Shown piece by piece: positions 10,854 through 19,718 of a stretch of 64,000 nucleotides of DNA. The DNA is from Sphingomonas folli (lineage in GTDB: Bacteria > Pseudomonadota > Alphaproteobacteria > Sphingomonadales > Sphingomonadaceae), in NCBI RefSeq assembly GCF_019429525.1, contig NZ_JAHXZL010000002.1, forward strand, positions 372,001-436,000, written 5' to 3'. Each line of letters starts with the position of its first letter. The first letter of the stretch is position 1. The notes under the pieces were generated by a model. That model was given only the letters and a program-made list of their open reading frames with translations, had not been told where the DNA came from and ran no database searches. The translations under genes were made by a program, and so were the position numbers.

Positions 10854-12176
10854 TCACCGCCAGGCGGTGATCACGCCCTTCTCGTCGAGCGTGTAGAGCG
10901 TCTGGTTGGCGACGATCGGCGGCAGCGAGAAGCTGTCCCCCGCCGCGATCGTGGTCTGCACCTTGCCGTCGGCGACCGACAGCGCCACCAGCTCGCCGCG
11001 CGAGTTGGTCAGCCACAGTCTCTCGCCCGCCAGCACCGGCCCGAACCAATTGTACGGGTCCGAGCGCTTCTCCTCGTTCTTGTAGGCGCGCAGCTGGCTG
11101 ATCCAGCGGATCTTGCCGTTGCCACGCGACAGGCACACCAGCCGCGCGTCGTCGGTGACGACGAAGATCCACTCGCCCGCGATCCACGGCGTCGAGATGC
11201 CCGCGAGATTCTGCTCCCACAGCCGCTGGCCGGTGGCCAGCTCGAGCGCGATCATGCGACCGCCCTGCCCGATCGAGTAGACGCGGCCGTCCTCGATCAC
11301 CGGGTCGGCGTCGATGTCGGCGAGGCTCGACACCGAGGTGGTGATCGAGGTGCGCGACAGCGCGTCCTGCCACAGCGAGCGGCCGTTCTCGTAGCGATAG
11401 GCGTTGAGCTCGCCGCTCGAGAAGCCCGCCACGACCGTGCCAGAGCTGGCCGCGGGCGCCGCGACGCCGAACACGCCCTGTGTCTCGAGGCTGGCGGTCT
11501 GGGTCCACACCACCTTCCCGTCGGCCTGGTTGAGCGCGACGATCTGATTGTCCTGGCTCAGCACATACACCTGGCCGTTGGCGATCGTCGGCGCGCCGCG
11601 CAGCGGACCGCCGGGCTTGGCGCGCCACAGCACCGCGCCGTCGGCGGCGTTGGCGGCGATCACGTCGCCCAGCCCGTCGGTCGCATAGACCTTGGCGTCG
11701 TCGTAGCTCACGCCGCCGCCGAAGCGCGCCGCGCGGTTCTCGTCGCCCTCGGTGATCGCGCGGGTCCACAGCTTGGCGCCGGTATCGGCGGCGAAGGCGT
11801 TGATCACGCCGTCGACGTCCACCACGAACAATTTGTTCTCGGCGATCACCGGCATCGCGGCGAGTCGCGCGCGGTTGCTCCCGCCGTCGATCTGCGCGCT
11901 GAAGCGCTTCGCCGGGGTTGCGGCGAGCAGCAGGTGCCCCATCGACTTGGCGGCGTTGCCGCCGGGCTGGGTCCAGCCGTCGTTGGCGGCCGGGGTCGGC
12001 AGCGTCACCTGAACGTCGGCCATCCCCTTGTCGATCTCGGCCGGGTTCTCCGACACGAGGATCGGCACCCGCTGACCCACGGTCGGCGTCTTCTTGGGCG
12101 CGCTCTTGAAGATGCCGCAGCCGCTCAGCCCCACCAGCGCGGCGATCGCCACGCCGGTCGCGAACCTCGTCCTCAT
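10854..12176 (-). CDS. bamB: outer-membrane assembly lipoprotein BamB
   Basis: A 440-residue lipoprotein with a signal peptide ending in the lipobox LVGLSGC (cysteine at about residue 20) and an eight-bladed PQQ-like beta-propeller. Repeated blade motifs such as GKLFVVDVDGVINAFAADTGAKLW-type segments are visible throughout. BamB is an accessory subunit of the BAM complex that inserts beta-barrel proteins in the outer membrane. Its start overlaps the stop of the YfgM-like gene by ATGA, and der lies downstream, the arrangement known from many proteobacteria. Confidence in the assignment comes from this context plus the propeller. Confidence 0.94.
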   Translation of the reverse strand: MRTRFATGVAIAALVGLSGCGIFKSAPKKTPTVGQRVPILVSENPAEIDKGMADVQVTLPTPAANDGWTQPGGNAAKSMGHLLLAATPAKRFSAQIDGGSNRARLAAMPVIAENKLFVVDVDGVINAFAADTGAKLWTRAITEGDENRAARFGGGVSYDDAKVYATDGLGDVIAANAADGAVLWRAKPGGPLRGAPTIANGQVYVLSQDNQIVALNQADGKVVWTQTASLETQGVFGVAAPAASSGTVVAGFSSGELNAYRYENGRSLWQDALSRTSITTSVSSLADIDADPVIEDGRVYSIGQGGRMIALELATGQRLWEQNLAGISTPWIAGEWIFVVTDDARLVCLSRGNGKIRWISQLRAYKNEEKRSDPYNWFGPVLAGERLWLTNSRGELVALSVADGKVQTTIAAGDSFSLPPIVANQTLYTLDEKGVITAWR

Positions 12177-12883
12177 CGCTTGCTCACACCTTCATTCTTG
12201 GCCGGCGCGGCGGGCGCCTTGGTCTCCAGTACGCCCGCCATCTGAACCGCACGTTGACGCAGCGAACTGGGCACGCCCGGGTCGGCGGCGACGCGCGCGA
12301 AGGTCTGCGACGCCAGGTCGCGCCGCCCCTCGCGCAGATAGGCTGCCGCCATCAGCTCGCCCGCGCTGCCCAGCCACGCCCCGCCCGTCACCGCGAGGGG
12401 ACGCATCCGCTCGACGATCACCTGCGGCCGGAGCTGGTCGAACTCGGCGCTGGTCTGGCGGATCGTCGCGAGGTCGCGGAACGGCTGCGCCAGCGAGGTG
12501 TCGCCCGCGATCTTGGCGAAGGCCGCCGCGGCGCCGCGCAGGTCGTCCTTCTGCAGCAGCACGTCGGCCTGGGTGAAGCGCGCGGCGGCGCGATAGCCGT
12601 CGCGCGACGAGTCGCTCAGCGCGGCGAGCGGCGCGGACGCGGCCTTGGTGTCCTGCGCGGCCAGCGAGTCGAACACCTGCTGCAGCTGCTCGCCCTCGCG
12701 CTCGGCCGCGACTGTCCGGCGGTGCTGCCAGAACAGGAAGGCGGCGAGCGCGGCGAGCGCCAGCACCACGGCGGCGATGATCGCCCGGCCATAGCGCTTC
12801 CACACGTGGATCGCCTGGTCGCGACGGAGCTCGTCGTCGACCTCGCGCAGGAACGCTTCATTGTTTTGCGGCGTCAGAGCCAC
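12173..12883 (-). CDS. YfgM-like membrane-anchored TPR protein
   Basis: A 236-residue protein with a short cytoplasmic N terminus, one transmembrane helix at about residues 32-52 (IIAAVVLALAALAAFLFW) and a helical, TPR-like periplasmic part. This is the PF09976/YfgM architecture. In E. coli YfgM is an ancillary Sec translocon and PpiD partner. It is translationally coupled to bamB (ATGA). The gene order YfgM-BamB-Der is conserved and supports a role at the interface of export and envelope assembly. Confidence 0.88.
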   Translation of the reverse strand: MALTPQNNEAFLREVDDELRRDQAIHVWKRYGRAIIAAVVLALAALAAFLFWQHRRTVAAEREGEQLQQVFDSLAAQDTKAASAPLAALSDSSRDGYRAAARFTQADVLLQKDDLRGAAAAFAKIAGDTSLAQPFRDLATIRQTSAEFDQLRPQVIVERMRPLAVTGGAWLGSAGELMAAAYLREGRRDLASQTFARVAADPGVPSSLRQRAVQMAGVLETKAPAAPAKNEGVSKR

Positions 12884-12970
12884 CGATCACTCCGGGCTGA
12901 TGGGGAACCGCAGCGCTGTAGCGACTCGGCCGGCGAGATGAAAGGGCGGCGACGAGCGCCTCGTCCCGGC

Positions 12971-13849
12971 TCAGTCCCTCGGCGCGTAGACCTGGTCCGC
13001 GCCGGGGAAAGCGCGCGCGCGCACCTCCTCGGCATAGGTCGCGACGCGCTCGGCGACATAGCCCGCCAGGTCGCCGTAGCGCTTCACGAAGCGCGGCGTG
13101 CGCTCGAACAGCCCGAGCATGTCCTCGGCGACGAGCACCTGGCCGTCGCACTCGGCCGAGGCGCCGATGCCGATCGTGGGCACCGCGACGCTCGCCGTGA
13201 TCTCGACCGCGATCGGCTCGACCACGCCCTCGATCACCAGCGCGAAGGCGCCCGCCTCGGCGACCGCGCGCGCGTCGCCCACGATCTTGGCCGCCTCCGC
13301 CGCGCTGCGCCCGCGCGCGCCGTAGCCGCCGAGCGCGTTGACCGCCTGCGGGGTGAGCCCGACATGACCCATCACGGGCACGCCGCGCTCGGCGAGGAAG
13401 GCGACGGTGGGTGCCATCGCGGTGCCGCCCTCCAGCTTCACCGCCGCCGCGCCGCTCTCCTTGAGCAGTCGCGCCGCGCTCTCGAAGGCCTGCTGCGGCG
13501 ACGCCTCGTAGCTGCCGAACGGCATGTCGACGACCACCAGCGCGTGATAGCTGCCGCGCACCACCGCGGCGGCGTGCGCGGCCATCATCTCCAGCGTGAC
13601 CGGCACGGTCGAGGGCAGGCCGTAGATCACCTGGCCCAGGCTGTCGCCCACCAGCAGCATGTCGCATTGCGGGTCCATCAGCTGCGCCATCCGCACGGTG
13701 TAGGCGGTGAGCATCACCAGCGGCGCGCCCTCCCCCTCGGCGATGGCGGCCTTGCGCTGGCGGATCGCGGGCACGGTGAGGCGCTTCATCGGCGCGGCGA
13801 CGGGCGTGGCGCGGCTGGTGGCGGCGTCGATCGTGAAGGTGGTGGACAT
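12971..13849 (-). CDS. panB: 3-methyl-2-oxobutanoate hydroxymethyltransferase
   Basis: PanB makes ketopantoate from 2-oxoisovalerate and methylene-tetrahydrofolate, the first committed step of pantothenate synthesis. Conserved blocks are [38 protein letters not shown] and VKLEGG, followed by [11 protein letters not shown]; the catalytic glutamate region [10 protein letters not shown] is near residue 195. The 292-residue length includes an N-terminal extension of about 25 residues before [10 protein letters not shown], so translation could also begin at that internal ATG. panC is not adjacent. Confidence 0.96.
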   Translation of the reverse strand: MSTTFTIDAATSRATPVAAPMKRLTVPAIRQRKAAIAEGEGAPLVMLTAYTVRMAQLMDPQCDMLLVGDSLGQVIYGLPSTVPVTLEMMAAHAAAVVRGSYHALVVVDMPFGSYEASPQQAFESAARLLKESGAAAVKLEGGTAMAPTVAFLAERGVPVMGHVGLTPQAVNALGGYGARGRSAAEAAKIVGDARAVAEAGAFALVIEGVVEPIAVEITASVAVPTIGIGASAECDGQVLVAEDMLGLFERTPRFVKRYGDLAGYVAERVATYAEEVRARAFPGADQVYAPRD

Positions 13850-13871
13850 GCGCCCTGCTACTCCCGCGCGC

Positions 13872-14294
13872 TCAACCGATCCAGCCGCGCCGCGCGGCAA
13901 GATGCGCGAGCTGCAGCGCGATGGCGCCGACGAGCAGGATGATCAGCGGGAAGAACAGCGTCCCCGCGCCGCGCCGCGCGAGCAGGTCGGTGGTCGCGAA
14001 CAGCCAGCCGAACTGAATCAGCGCCGCCAGCAGCGACACGGTCAGCGTGGGCACCGCGAGGCGGCGCCGCAGCAGCAGCGCGAGCGCGCCGACGAGAAGC
14101 CCCAGGCTCGCCACCGCATAGTCTAGCCAGTACCAGCCCGGCAGCGACGCGAGCAGCGCGCGGTCCGCCGGGTCGGCCGCCCCGCCCGCGCCCGCGCTCA
14201 GCTGCGCGACGCAGGCATAGGCCGAGAGCGCCGCCCAGAGCAGCAGCGCGCCGATCAGCAGCCGATACCAGCGAGGGGCGCGCACACGGCTCAT
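13872..14294 (-). CDS. small four-helix membrane protein of unknown function
   Basis: I do not recognise this 140-residue protein. It has four hydrophobic segments at about residues 11-31, 55-74, 82-100 and 113-130, separated by short loops, and a positively charged N terminus. The start overlaps the stop of the ArsC/Spx-like gene as ATGA and its stop lies 22 bp before panB, so it belongs to the same transcription unit. No catalytic motif is seen. Confidence 0.7.
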   Translation of the reverse strand: MSRVRAPRWYRLLIGALLLWAALSAYACVAQLSAGAGGAADPADRALLASLPGWYWLDYAVASLGLLVGALALLLRRRLAVPTLTVSLLAALIQFGWLFATTDLLARRGAGTLFFPLIILLVGAIALQLAHLAARRGWIG

Positions 14295-14650
14295 TCGAAC
14301 AGGGCGCCATATCGCTCGGGCCTGAAGCCCACCTCGACGGTGCCGTCGTGCACCAGCACGGGCCGTCGGATCATCGCGGGCTGCGCCAGCATCAGCGCCG
14401 CGGCGCGCGCGCGGTCGAGCCCGGTGCGCTGCTCCTCCGGCAACTTGCGGAAGGTGGTGCCCGCACGGTTGAGCAACATCTCCCAGCCGAGCCGGTCGAG
14501 CCAGGCGTCGAGCAGCGCCGGGTCGAGCCCGTCCTTGCGGAAGTCGTGGAAGCGGTGCGCGACCGCGTGATCGGCGAGCCAGGTGCGCGCCTTCTTCACC
14601 GTGTCACAATTGGGGATGCCGTAGATCATGGTCGCCATGGCGTCCGTCAT
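14291..14650 (-). CDS. ArsC/Spx (YffB)-family protein
   Basis: A 119-residue thioredoxin-fold protein of the YffB/ArsC branch: MIYGIPNCDTVKKAR at residues 8-22 has a single reactive cysteine (C15) in place of a CxxC, then FRKDGL and the family's FRKLPE and RRPVL blocks. Such proteins are putative glutathione-dependent reductases; the true substrate is unknown. The ATG at 14650 was kept because it overlaps the racemase stop (ATGA); an ATG at 14638 is the alternative. The ArsC of the first gene in the window is only distantly related. Confidence 0.85.
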   Translation of the reverse strand: MTDAMATMIYGIPNCDTVKKARTWLADHAVAHRFHDFRKDGLDPALLDAWLDRLGWEMLLNRAGTTFRKLPEEQRTGLDRARAAALMLAQPAMIRRPVLVHDGTVEVGFRPERYGALFE

Positions 14651-15399
14651 TCTCCTTCGCGGGCGCGATAGCCGGGTCGCGCCGCCGATGGCACCCTGTC
14701 CTCCGCTCCGCCGAGGGCCCGGTCGATCGCCGCCTCGGCATGGATCGCCGTGGTGTCGAACAGCGGGACGGCGCTGTCCTCCGGGCGCACCAGCAGCATG
14801 ATCTCGGTGCAGCCGAGCACGATCGCCTCCGCCCCCGCCTCCACCATCCGAGCGATAATCGCGCGATATGCCGCGCGCGAGGCGGGTGCGACCGTGCCGG
14901 CGACCAGTTCCTCGTAGATCACCCGGTGCACCGTCGCGCGGTCGGTCGCGTCGGGGACGATCACCTCGAGGCCATGCCGCTCGCTCAGTCGCCCCCTGTA
15001 GAAGTCCTGTTCCATCGTGAACGCGGTGCCGAGCAGGCCGACGGTGCGCAGTCCCGCCGCGCGGATCCGCTCGGCGGTGGGATCGGCGATATGGAGCAGC
15101 GGGATCGACACGGCGGACGTGATGGCGGGCGCGACTCGATGCATCGTGTTGGTGCAGAGCAGCAGCATGTCGGCGCCGGCCCCCTCGAGCCGCCGCGCCG
15201 CCTGGACCAGCATCGCCGCGAGACCGTCCCAGTCACCGCGGTGCTGCAGGGCCTCGATCTCGGCGAAGTCGAAGGACCAGAGCAGACAGGAGGCCGAGGC
15301 GGTGGGGCCGCGCCGAGCGCGGATGCCCTGGTTGATCAGGCGGTAATATTCCGCCGAACTCTCCCAGCTCATCCCACCGATCAGGCCGATCGTCCGCAT
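14647..15399 (-). CDS. aspartate/glutamate racemase family protein
   Basis: A 250-residue pyridoxal-independent amino-acid racemase. It begins MRTIGLIGGMSWESS, typical of aspartate racemases, with the two catalytic cysteines at C82 (LLLCTNTMH) and C197 (VLGCTEI). It would interconvert L- and D-aspartate or glutamate in the cytoplasm, D-glutamate being needed for peptidoglycan. The ATG at 15399 lies 7 bases after a G-rich stretch; an ATG immediately before it (15402) is equally possible. It heads the operon running through the ArsC-like, membrane-protein and panB genes. Confidence 0.9.
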   Translation of the reverse strand: MRTIGLIGGMSWESSAEYYRLINQGIRARRGPTASASCLLWSFDFAEIEALQHRGDWDGLAAMLVQAARRLEGAGADMLLLCTNTMHRVAPAITSAVSIPLLHIADPTAERIRAAGLRTVGLLGTAFTMEQDFYRGRLSERHGLEVIVPDATDRATVHRVIYEELVAGTVAPASRAAYRAIIARMVEAGAEAIVLGCTEIMLLVRPEDSAVPLFDTTAIHAEAAIDRALGGAEDRVPSAARPGYRAREGE

Positions 15400-15635
15400 C
15401 ATATCCCCCGCACCGAACACGATCGGCTCTCGCCTGTCATCCTGCCGCGCGCGCTCGCGCGGTCAAGCAGCGCCGGTGCGGCAGGCGGAGGCCAGGTGCA
15501 AGTCGCGCAACGGCTATCTGGTCGAGGCTGGCCCCACGATCACGATCATGCCATCGCCGCTACCGCCTCGACGTCGATGCACGGCTTGTCCATTCGGTCG
15601 CGGCCGAACGCGCGCTGGACGAGCCGCCGCCGCCA

Positions 15636-16640
15636 TCAAGCGCCGACAAGCTGACGGCTGTGATGCTTGGCGACGAGCTGCACCACCCACACGATCGCTA
15701 ACGAGATCGCGGTGACGGCGAGTGCGGCGAAGACGAACGCGAGCACACCGCTGAGCCGAGCGAGAGGGATCTTGTCCTGAACTTTCTCGAGCGCCGCGAT
15801 CACATATTGATGAACAAAGAACACGCCGAAGCTCATATCACCTAGGCGGCCGACGACCGGCGGCAGATCTCGGATCGATCGGTAAAGCAACCCAAGTACC
15901 GCCAGGCAGAAAATAAGCTTGGAGATGAGATAAATCCCCTCGCTTCCGAAGCCGCCCATATCGACCAGCAGAGGCAGGAAGATCGCTGTCGCCAGTAAAG
16001 GATACCAACGCGCGAGAAGCGGCATCACCCACTCGCGGAAATGCCCTACGCACATACCGCTGAGGTACACGGGCAGGTAGAACACGGCATTGTGGATCGG
16101 TGACACGTCTCCCGGCGACCGGGACAATACGAACGAGAGCGTGAACAAGAGCGGCAGAGCAAGGTAGAGGCGCGGCCGTCTGTCAACGGCAAGGAACAAG
16201 GGAGAGAAGATGTAGAATATGACCATCACCGGGATAAACCAATATGGTGTCAGGTGATTGCCAGTGAAAATCAGGAACAGCGCGATCTCTGTCGCAGAGT
16301 CCACGAAGGCAGGCGCGCCCGTCTCGCTGATGTCTTTCATGCCCGATAGAAACATGAAAAGCGCGGGGATGGAGCATATCAGGTAAGGCACAACTACGTT
16401 GCGAGCCTTGCTTCTCAGGTAACTCGGATAGTGAAAACTTGCCGATAGATACTGAAATAGGAAACCGGAGATGAAAATGAAGATCAGATTTATACTGCGC
16501 AGGATCACGAGCATCGCAGGTGACCAGACGGCGTCACTCGGCGGAAATAGAAACCGCGTATGCGAAAGGACGACGAGAAAGATCGCCACCACTCGCGCCG
16601 CCTGAATATACTGGAGACGCTCACGCCGGGACCGCGGCAT
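15636..16640 (-). CDS. acyltransferase 3 family membrane protein
   Basis: A polytopic membrane O-acyltransferase of about 334 residues. The N-terminal RLQYIQAARVVAIFLVVLSHTRF carries the catalytic-type histidine of acyltransferase 3, and about ten hydrophobic helices follow. These enzymes add acetyl or succinyl groups to exopolysaccharide, O-antigen or lipids. The start is ambiguous: ATG 16640 (used) has AGGA upstream and gives a normal N terminus, and ATG 16682 is also possible. Base composition is clearly lower in GC than its surroundings, with codons such as ATA, AGA and TTT that are rare elsewhere in the window, suggesting horizontal acquisition together with the next gene. Confidence 0.88.
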   Translation of the reverse strand: MPRSRRERLQYIQAARVVAIFLVVLSHTRFLFPPSDAVWSPAMLVILRSINLIFIFISGFLFQYLSASFHYPSYLRSKARNVVVPYLICSIPALFMFLSGMKDISETGAPAFVDSATEIALFLIFTGNHLTPYWFIPVMVIFYIFSPLFLAVDRRPRLYLALPLLFTLSFVLSRSPGDVSPIHNAVFYLPVYLSGMCVGHFREWVMPLLARWYPLLATAIFLPLLVDMGGFGSEGIYLISKLIFCLAVLGLLYRSIRDLPPVVGRLGDMSFGVFFVHQYVIAALEKVQDKIPLARLSGVLAFVFAALAVTAISLAIVWVVQLVAKHHSRQLVGA

Positions 16641-16730
16641 GTTATCAGTCCTGTCGCCCGACGACGCTTGACGCTCAACCATAAGGCATGCCCCCCGGCC
16701 TGCGTCTTGAGAGAGGCTATCGCTCGGCAA

Positions 16731-17150
16731 GTGTCAATAACGACGCTTCATGATCTAAGTGAGTCGAAGCCATTATGGAGCATCCTAGAATGGTGACTGG
16801 CGCGGGCGGTACCCGGTCCAGCTGCCCGGTCGATCCGCGATCAGCGACGCGCGAGGCACGGCCAGAGCGATGGGCCGAGTCGGCACGCCAGGGTGCTCCC
16901 CACGAAGCCGGTGATGATCGTGTCCCGTGAGTGCGACGATAGCCGCCGTGATATAGCGGTGCGCCCAGCACGTGTTCCGACGAGAACGGAGGACGCCGCT
17001 GCCGCGGCGCACCGCCGCCTCGAGGCCTTTGCGCCAGCCTGTACCACCCTGGTAGCGCGGATCGGGTTCCTCAGCCGCGCGAGGCGCCTCGCGCCGAGAC
17101 ATCCGACGAGGCGCCGCGGGCGGTGAGTAGCCGTCACCTGACAGTGAAGG
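16731..17150. other. gene-poor spacer in the polysaccharide region
   Basis: About 420 bp without a convincing gene. Short frames exist on both strands but none shows family motifs or a ribosome-binding site. Composition is intermediate between the lower-GC genes and the genome. It could be remnant DNA left by insertion or deletion of polysaccharide genes. Confidence 0.4.
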
Positions 17151-18521
17151 TCATATGCCGGCCTGGGCGGACGCCATCTCGTCGGAGCGGCCTCGGTGTG
17201 CCCGGCGCCGCCTGACCTGCTTGGCCGTACGCGGCGGCTGCCTCGCTATGGCAAGGCCGAGAACCATCATCGCGAACACGCTCTCGACGACGTTCGAGGC
17301 GGCTCCGATGCCGAGCATCGCGATGATCATGGCGAAGTCTCTGCGCCCGCTGCGATCGGACTGGATCGCGCGCTGCCCGCCTCGAAAGATGAAGAAGGCT
17401 ATCAGGACGGCGCCGAGGCCGAAGATAACGAAGAGATAGATAGCGAGGTTGTCGGCCGGATTATACCGATCCACCTCCGCGATCGTCTGAGGGCCGCCGA
17501 TGCCGCCGAGGCCACGGCCGACGACCCAGCTGATCGGATCGCGCCAGTTGACGAGCGCGAGCGCATCCGGCCATGTCGTCAGAACCCGATCGGCGAGGGA
17601 GCTATAGCTCGGCCCGACGCCGGGACCGCGAGGGAACAGCTGTCGGCCATAACTCACTGCCATGAGCGGACCCGCGAAGATCAGAGCGATCCAGAACGCC
17701 ATGTGGATGTTGGCAATCAGCTTGCGCCTAGGGGCTCCGGTGCCTTTCAGACGCCCAAGAAGGAAATACGTCCCAGGCAGGAGGATCATCGCGAGTTCCG
17801 GCGCCTTGGACGTCGTCAGATGGATGGCAACCAGCCCGAGGACCCAGAAAAGAGCCTTCATCGCGAACGTCTTGAGCCGAGCCTCCGCCGCGCAATAGCC
17901 GATGAGAATGCATGCGGCGGCGAAGTAGCTGGCGCGACTGAACCCTGCGAGGCGCTTGACGCCGCCGGCGGTCCACTCTCGGGCAGCGCCCTGCTGGGTT
18001 CCCATCACCTCGAACGACGCGTCCTTCCAGGGGAAGTCGATGAAAACATTCAGGAGGACGCCGATAACCGACACGTAGAACATCGGCACCATAGCCGCGA
18101 TGATGCGCTCATGCATGCCGCGCTGGGTCGCGGCCATCATGACCAGCCCGGCTAGGAAGACGTAGAGCTGATAGGCGATAGCGCTCGTCGCACGGCCCAG
18201 AAGCTTGGCGATGACGATCTCTATCGCGAGAAAGACGAGCACGGCGATCGTAGGCGTGGACGTCCTGGGATCGCCCACTCTCACGAGCGTGTTGGCCAAG
18301 AGAGCGGGGATCGCGATCAAAGCAGGTAGGTAGATGAGCGGCGCGGCAATCGGCCCGAGCACACCTCGAACGATGCCGCCGATCGAGGTGAATACCACGA
18401 AGAGTACACCGGCGGCCACGAGGCCGAGCCCCGCCCACTTGTCGACGACGCCCTGTGAGCTGAGCTCGCCCGGCCGCGTCTGCGGCGACATCGTCCTGCT
18501 GATAGCGTCTGCTAGACCCAA
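17151..18521 (-). CDS. O-antigen ligase/polymerase-like membrane protein
   Basis: A 456-residue membrane protein with about ten to twelve hydrophobic helices and a large hydrophilic loop at about residues 290-355, the topology of O-antigen ligase (WaaL) and Wzy-type polysaccharide polymerases. The loop contains DPISWVVGRGLGGIG, near the position of the short motifs of such enzymes. The start is a TTG at 18521 with GGAAG five bases upstream; an ATG ten codons inside is the alternative. Together with the acyltransferase gene it suggests a partial exopolysaccharide or O-antigen locus; no glycosyltransferase or flippase is in this window. Confidence 0.75.
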   Translation of the reverse strand: MGLADAISRTMSPQTRPGELSSQGVVDKWAGLGLVAAGVLFVVFTSIGGIVRGVLGPIAAPLIYLPALIAIPALLANTLVRVGDPRTSTPTIAVLVFLAIEIVIAKLLGRATSAIAYQLYVFLAGLVMMAATQRGMHERIIAAMVPMFYVSVIGVLLNVFIDFPWKDASFEVMGTQQGAAREWTAGGVKRLAGFSRASYFAAACILIGYCAAEARLKTFAMKALFWVLGLVAIHLTTSKAPELAMILLPGTYFLLGRLKGTGAPRRKLIANIHMAFWIALIFAGPLMAVSYGRQLFPRGPGVGPSYSSLADRVLTTWPDALALVNWRDPISWVVGRGLGGIGGPQTIAEVDRYNPADNLAIYLFVIFGLGAVLIAFFIFRGGQRAIQSDRSGRRDFAMIIAMLGIGAASNVVESVFAMMVLGLAIARQPPRTAKQVRRRRAHRGRSDEMASAQAGI

Positions 18522-19120
18522 GAGAACTTCCTATCCATGGCCGGGCGACAACGCGGCAGCGGAATAGGCTATCGCATATCGGGGTGCAACGCGGCACCCG
18601 ACATCTCGCCGATCCTCACCGCGCGCAGCGCTGATTCGGGACGCGGCCCGCCGTCCAGTCTATGCCTTGGGGAGATGGCGTAGGATCCGCACGTCAGTGA
18701 TCGACGAGAGGCGATACCTTGGTCGCTCGAACGTGGCGTGCGGTCACCGAACCGTTCCAGTACGCTCCTGACGCTCGCCATTCGCCACTATAAGGCGCTG
18801 CCGCACGGATCGAGGTGCGCTGAGATCCACCTCCAGGTGGCGGCAATCGAGGCGAGCTAGGCGCCAGGGCGCCCGTCTGCCTCGCGCCTACACTCGCGAG
18901 TGCTATTCACTGGATGCCGGTTGACCCATCAGGCGATTTCAGCCCCGGGCTTCGTGAACGTGCCATCGCCGTCCGAGCAGTTGAGCGGCTTGTCGATGCC
19001 GCCCGATCGACGGGCATCACGCTCGGGTAAGTCGGGCGTGGCTCAGCGGCGCGTCGCGAGTAGCTCACGCCGAGCGCCGGCTGCCAGCACGGCGAGCTAA
19101 TCGATGTTACGCTTATCTCT
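18522..19120. other. gene-poor region between polymerase gene and tRNA-Pro
   Basis: About 600 bp with no supported gene. Short frames at 18569-18781 (minus) and 18900-19100 (plus) have no recognisable motifs. Next to a tRNA and lower-GC genes, this may be degraded DNA at an island boundary, but no integrase, transposase or direct repeat of the tRNA 3' end was found. Confidence 0.4.
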
Positions 19121-19197
19121 TGGTCGGGGCGACAGGATTCGAACCTGCGACCCCCACACCCCCAGTGTGATGCGCTACCAGGCTGCGCTACGCCCCG
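19121..19197 (-). tRNA. tRNA-Pro (GGG)
   Basis: A 77-nt tRNA on the minus strand. It starts CGGGGCGTAGCGCAGCCTGG, has the anticodon loop ACTGGGGGT with anticodon GGG, the T-loop GGTTCGAATCC, and ends CGCCCCG-A-CCA with CCA encoded. The acceptor stem pairs fully. Confidence 0.95.
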
Positions 19198-19378
19198 ACC
19201 GAGGGGGCGCCTCTACGCGCGGTCGCCGGGCAATGCAAGCGGCTCGCCGCCCTGCTGTCGTGGACCGGCGCGGACCGCGACCGGGCGAGCCCATGTTGCG
19301 CCAGCGCGCCGGCGATGATAGCGGCAGCGGCTTCGTGCGGCCGGGCTTCGGCCGCCCCAATGTCATGCACGGAATCCG

Positions 19379-19717
19379 ATGCTCATTCCTCCCGCTTACG
19401 CGCAGACGGCCGGTGGCGCCGCCCAGGGCGGCGGTCTCGCCGGCTTCATCAGCCTGGCGCCGCTCCTCCTGGTGTTCGTCGTCTTCTATTTCCTGATGAT
19501 CCGCCCGCAGCAGAGCCGCATGAAGGCGCTCCAGGGCGCGATCGCCGCGGTCAAGAAGGGTGACTCGGTAGTCACCGCCGGCGGCCTGGTCGGCCGCGTC
19601 ACGAAGGTGGAGGACGGCTTCGTCGAGCTCGAGATCGCGCCCAACACGCGGGTCCGCGTCGTCAAGGCGACGCTGGCGGAAGTGACGCCGCTCGGCGGCA
19701 AGCCGGCGAACGACTGA
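19379..19717 (+). CDS. yajC: preprotein translocase subunit YajC
   Basis: A 112-residue single-span inner-membrane protein. A hydrophobic helix at about residues 22-41 is followed by the YajC signature FYFLMIRPQQ, then VKKGDSVVTAGGLVGRV and the EIAPNTRVRVVKA block. YajC associates with SecDF and the SecYEG translocon. It is immediately upstream of secD (one base between stop and start), the normal order. It is preceded by a tRNA on the other strand. Confidence 0.96.
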   Translation: MLIPPAYAQTAGGAAQGGGLAGFISLAPLLLVFVVFYFLMIRPQQSRMKALQGAIAAVKKGDSVVTAGGLVGRVTKVEDGFVELEIAPNTRVRVVKATLAEVTPLGGKPAND

Positions 19718-19718
19718 C

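Noticed and set aside
12254-13942. Plus-strand open frame of 562 codons across the YfgM-like gene and panB
   Set aside because: It covers two well recognised minus-strand genes and is arginine/histidine-rich without any motif.
18569-19100. Small frames of 60-70 codons between the polymerase gene and tRNA-Pro
   Set aside because: No ribosome-binding site, no motif and arginine/serine-rich composition typical of random frames.
19104-19496. Open frame reading through the tRNA-Pro locus
   Set aside because: It includes the antisense of the tRNA and then a second frame of yajC; no independent support.
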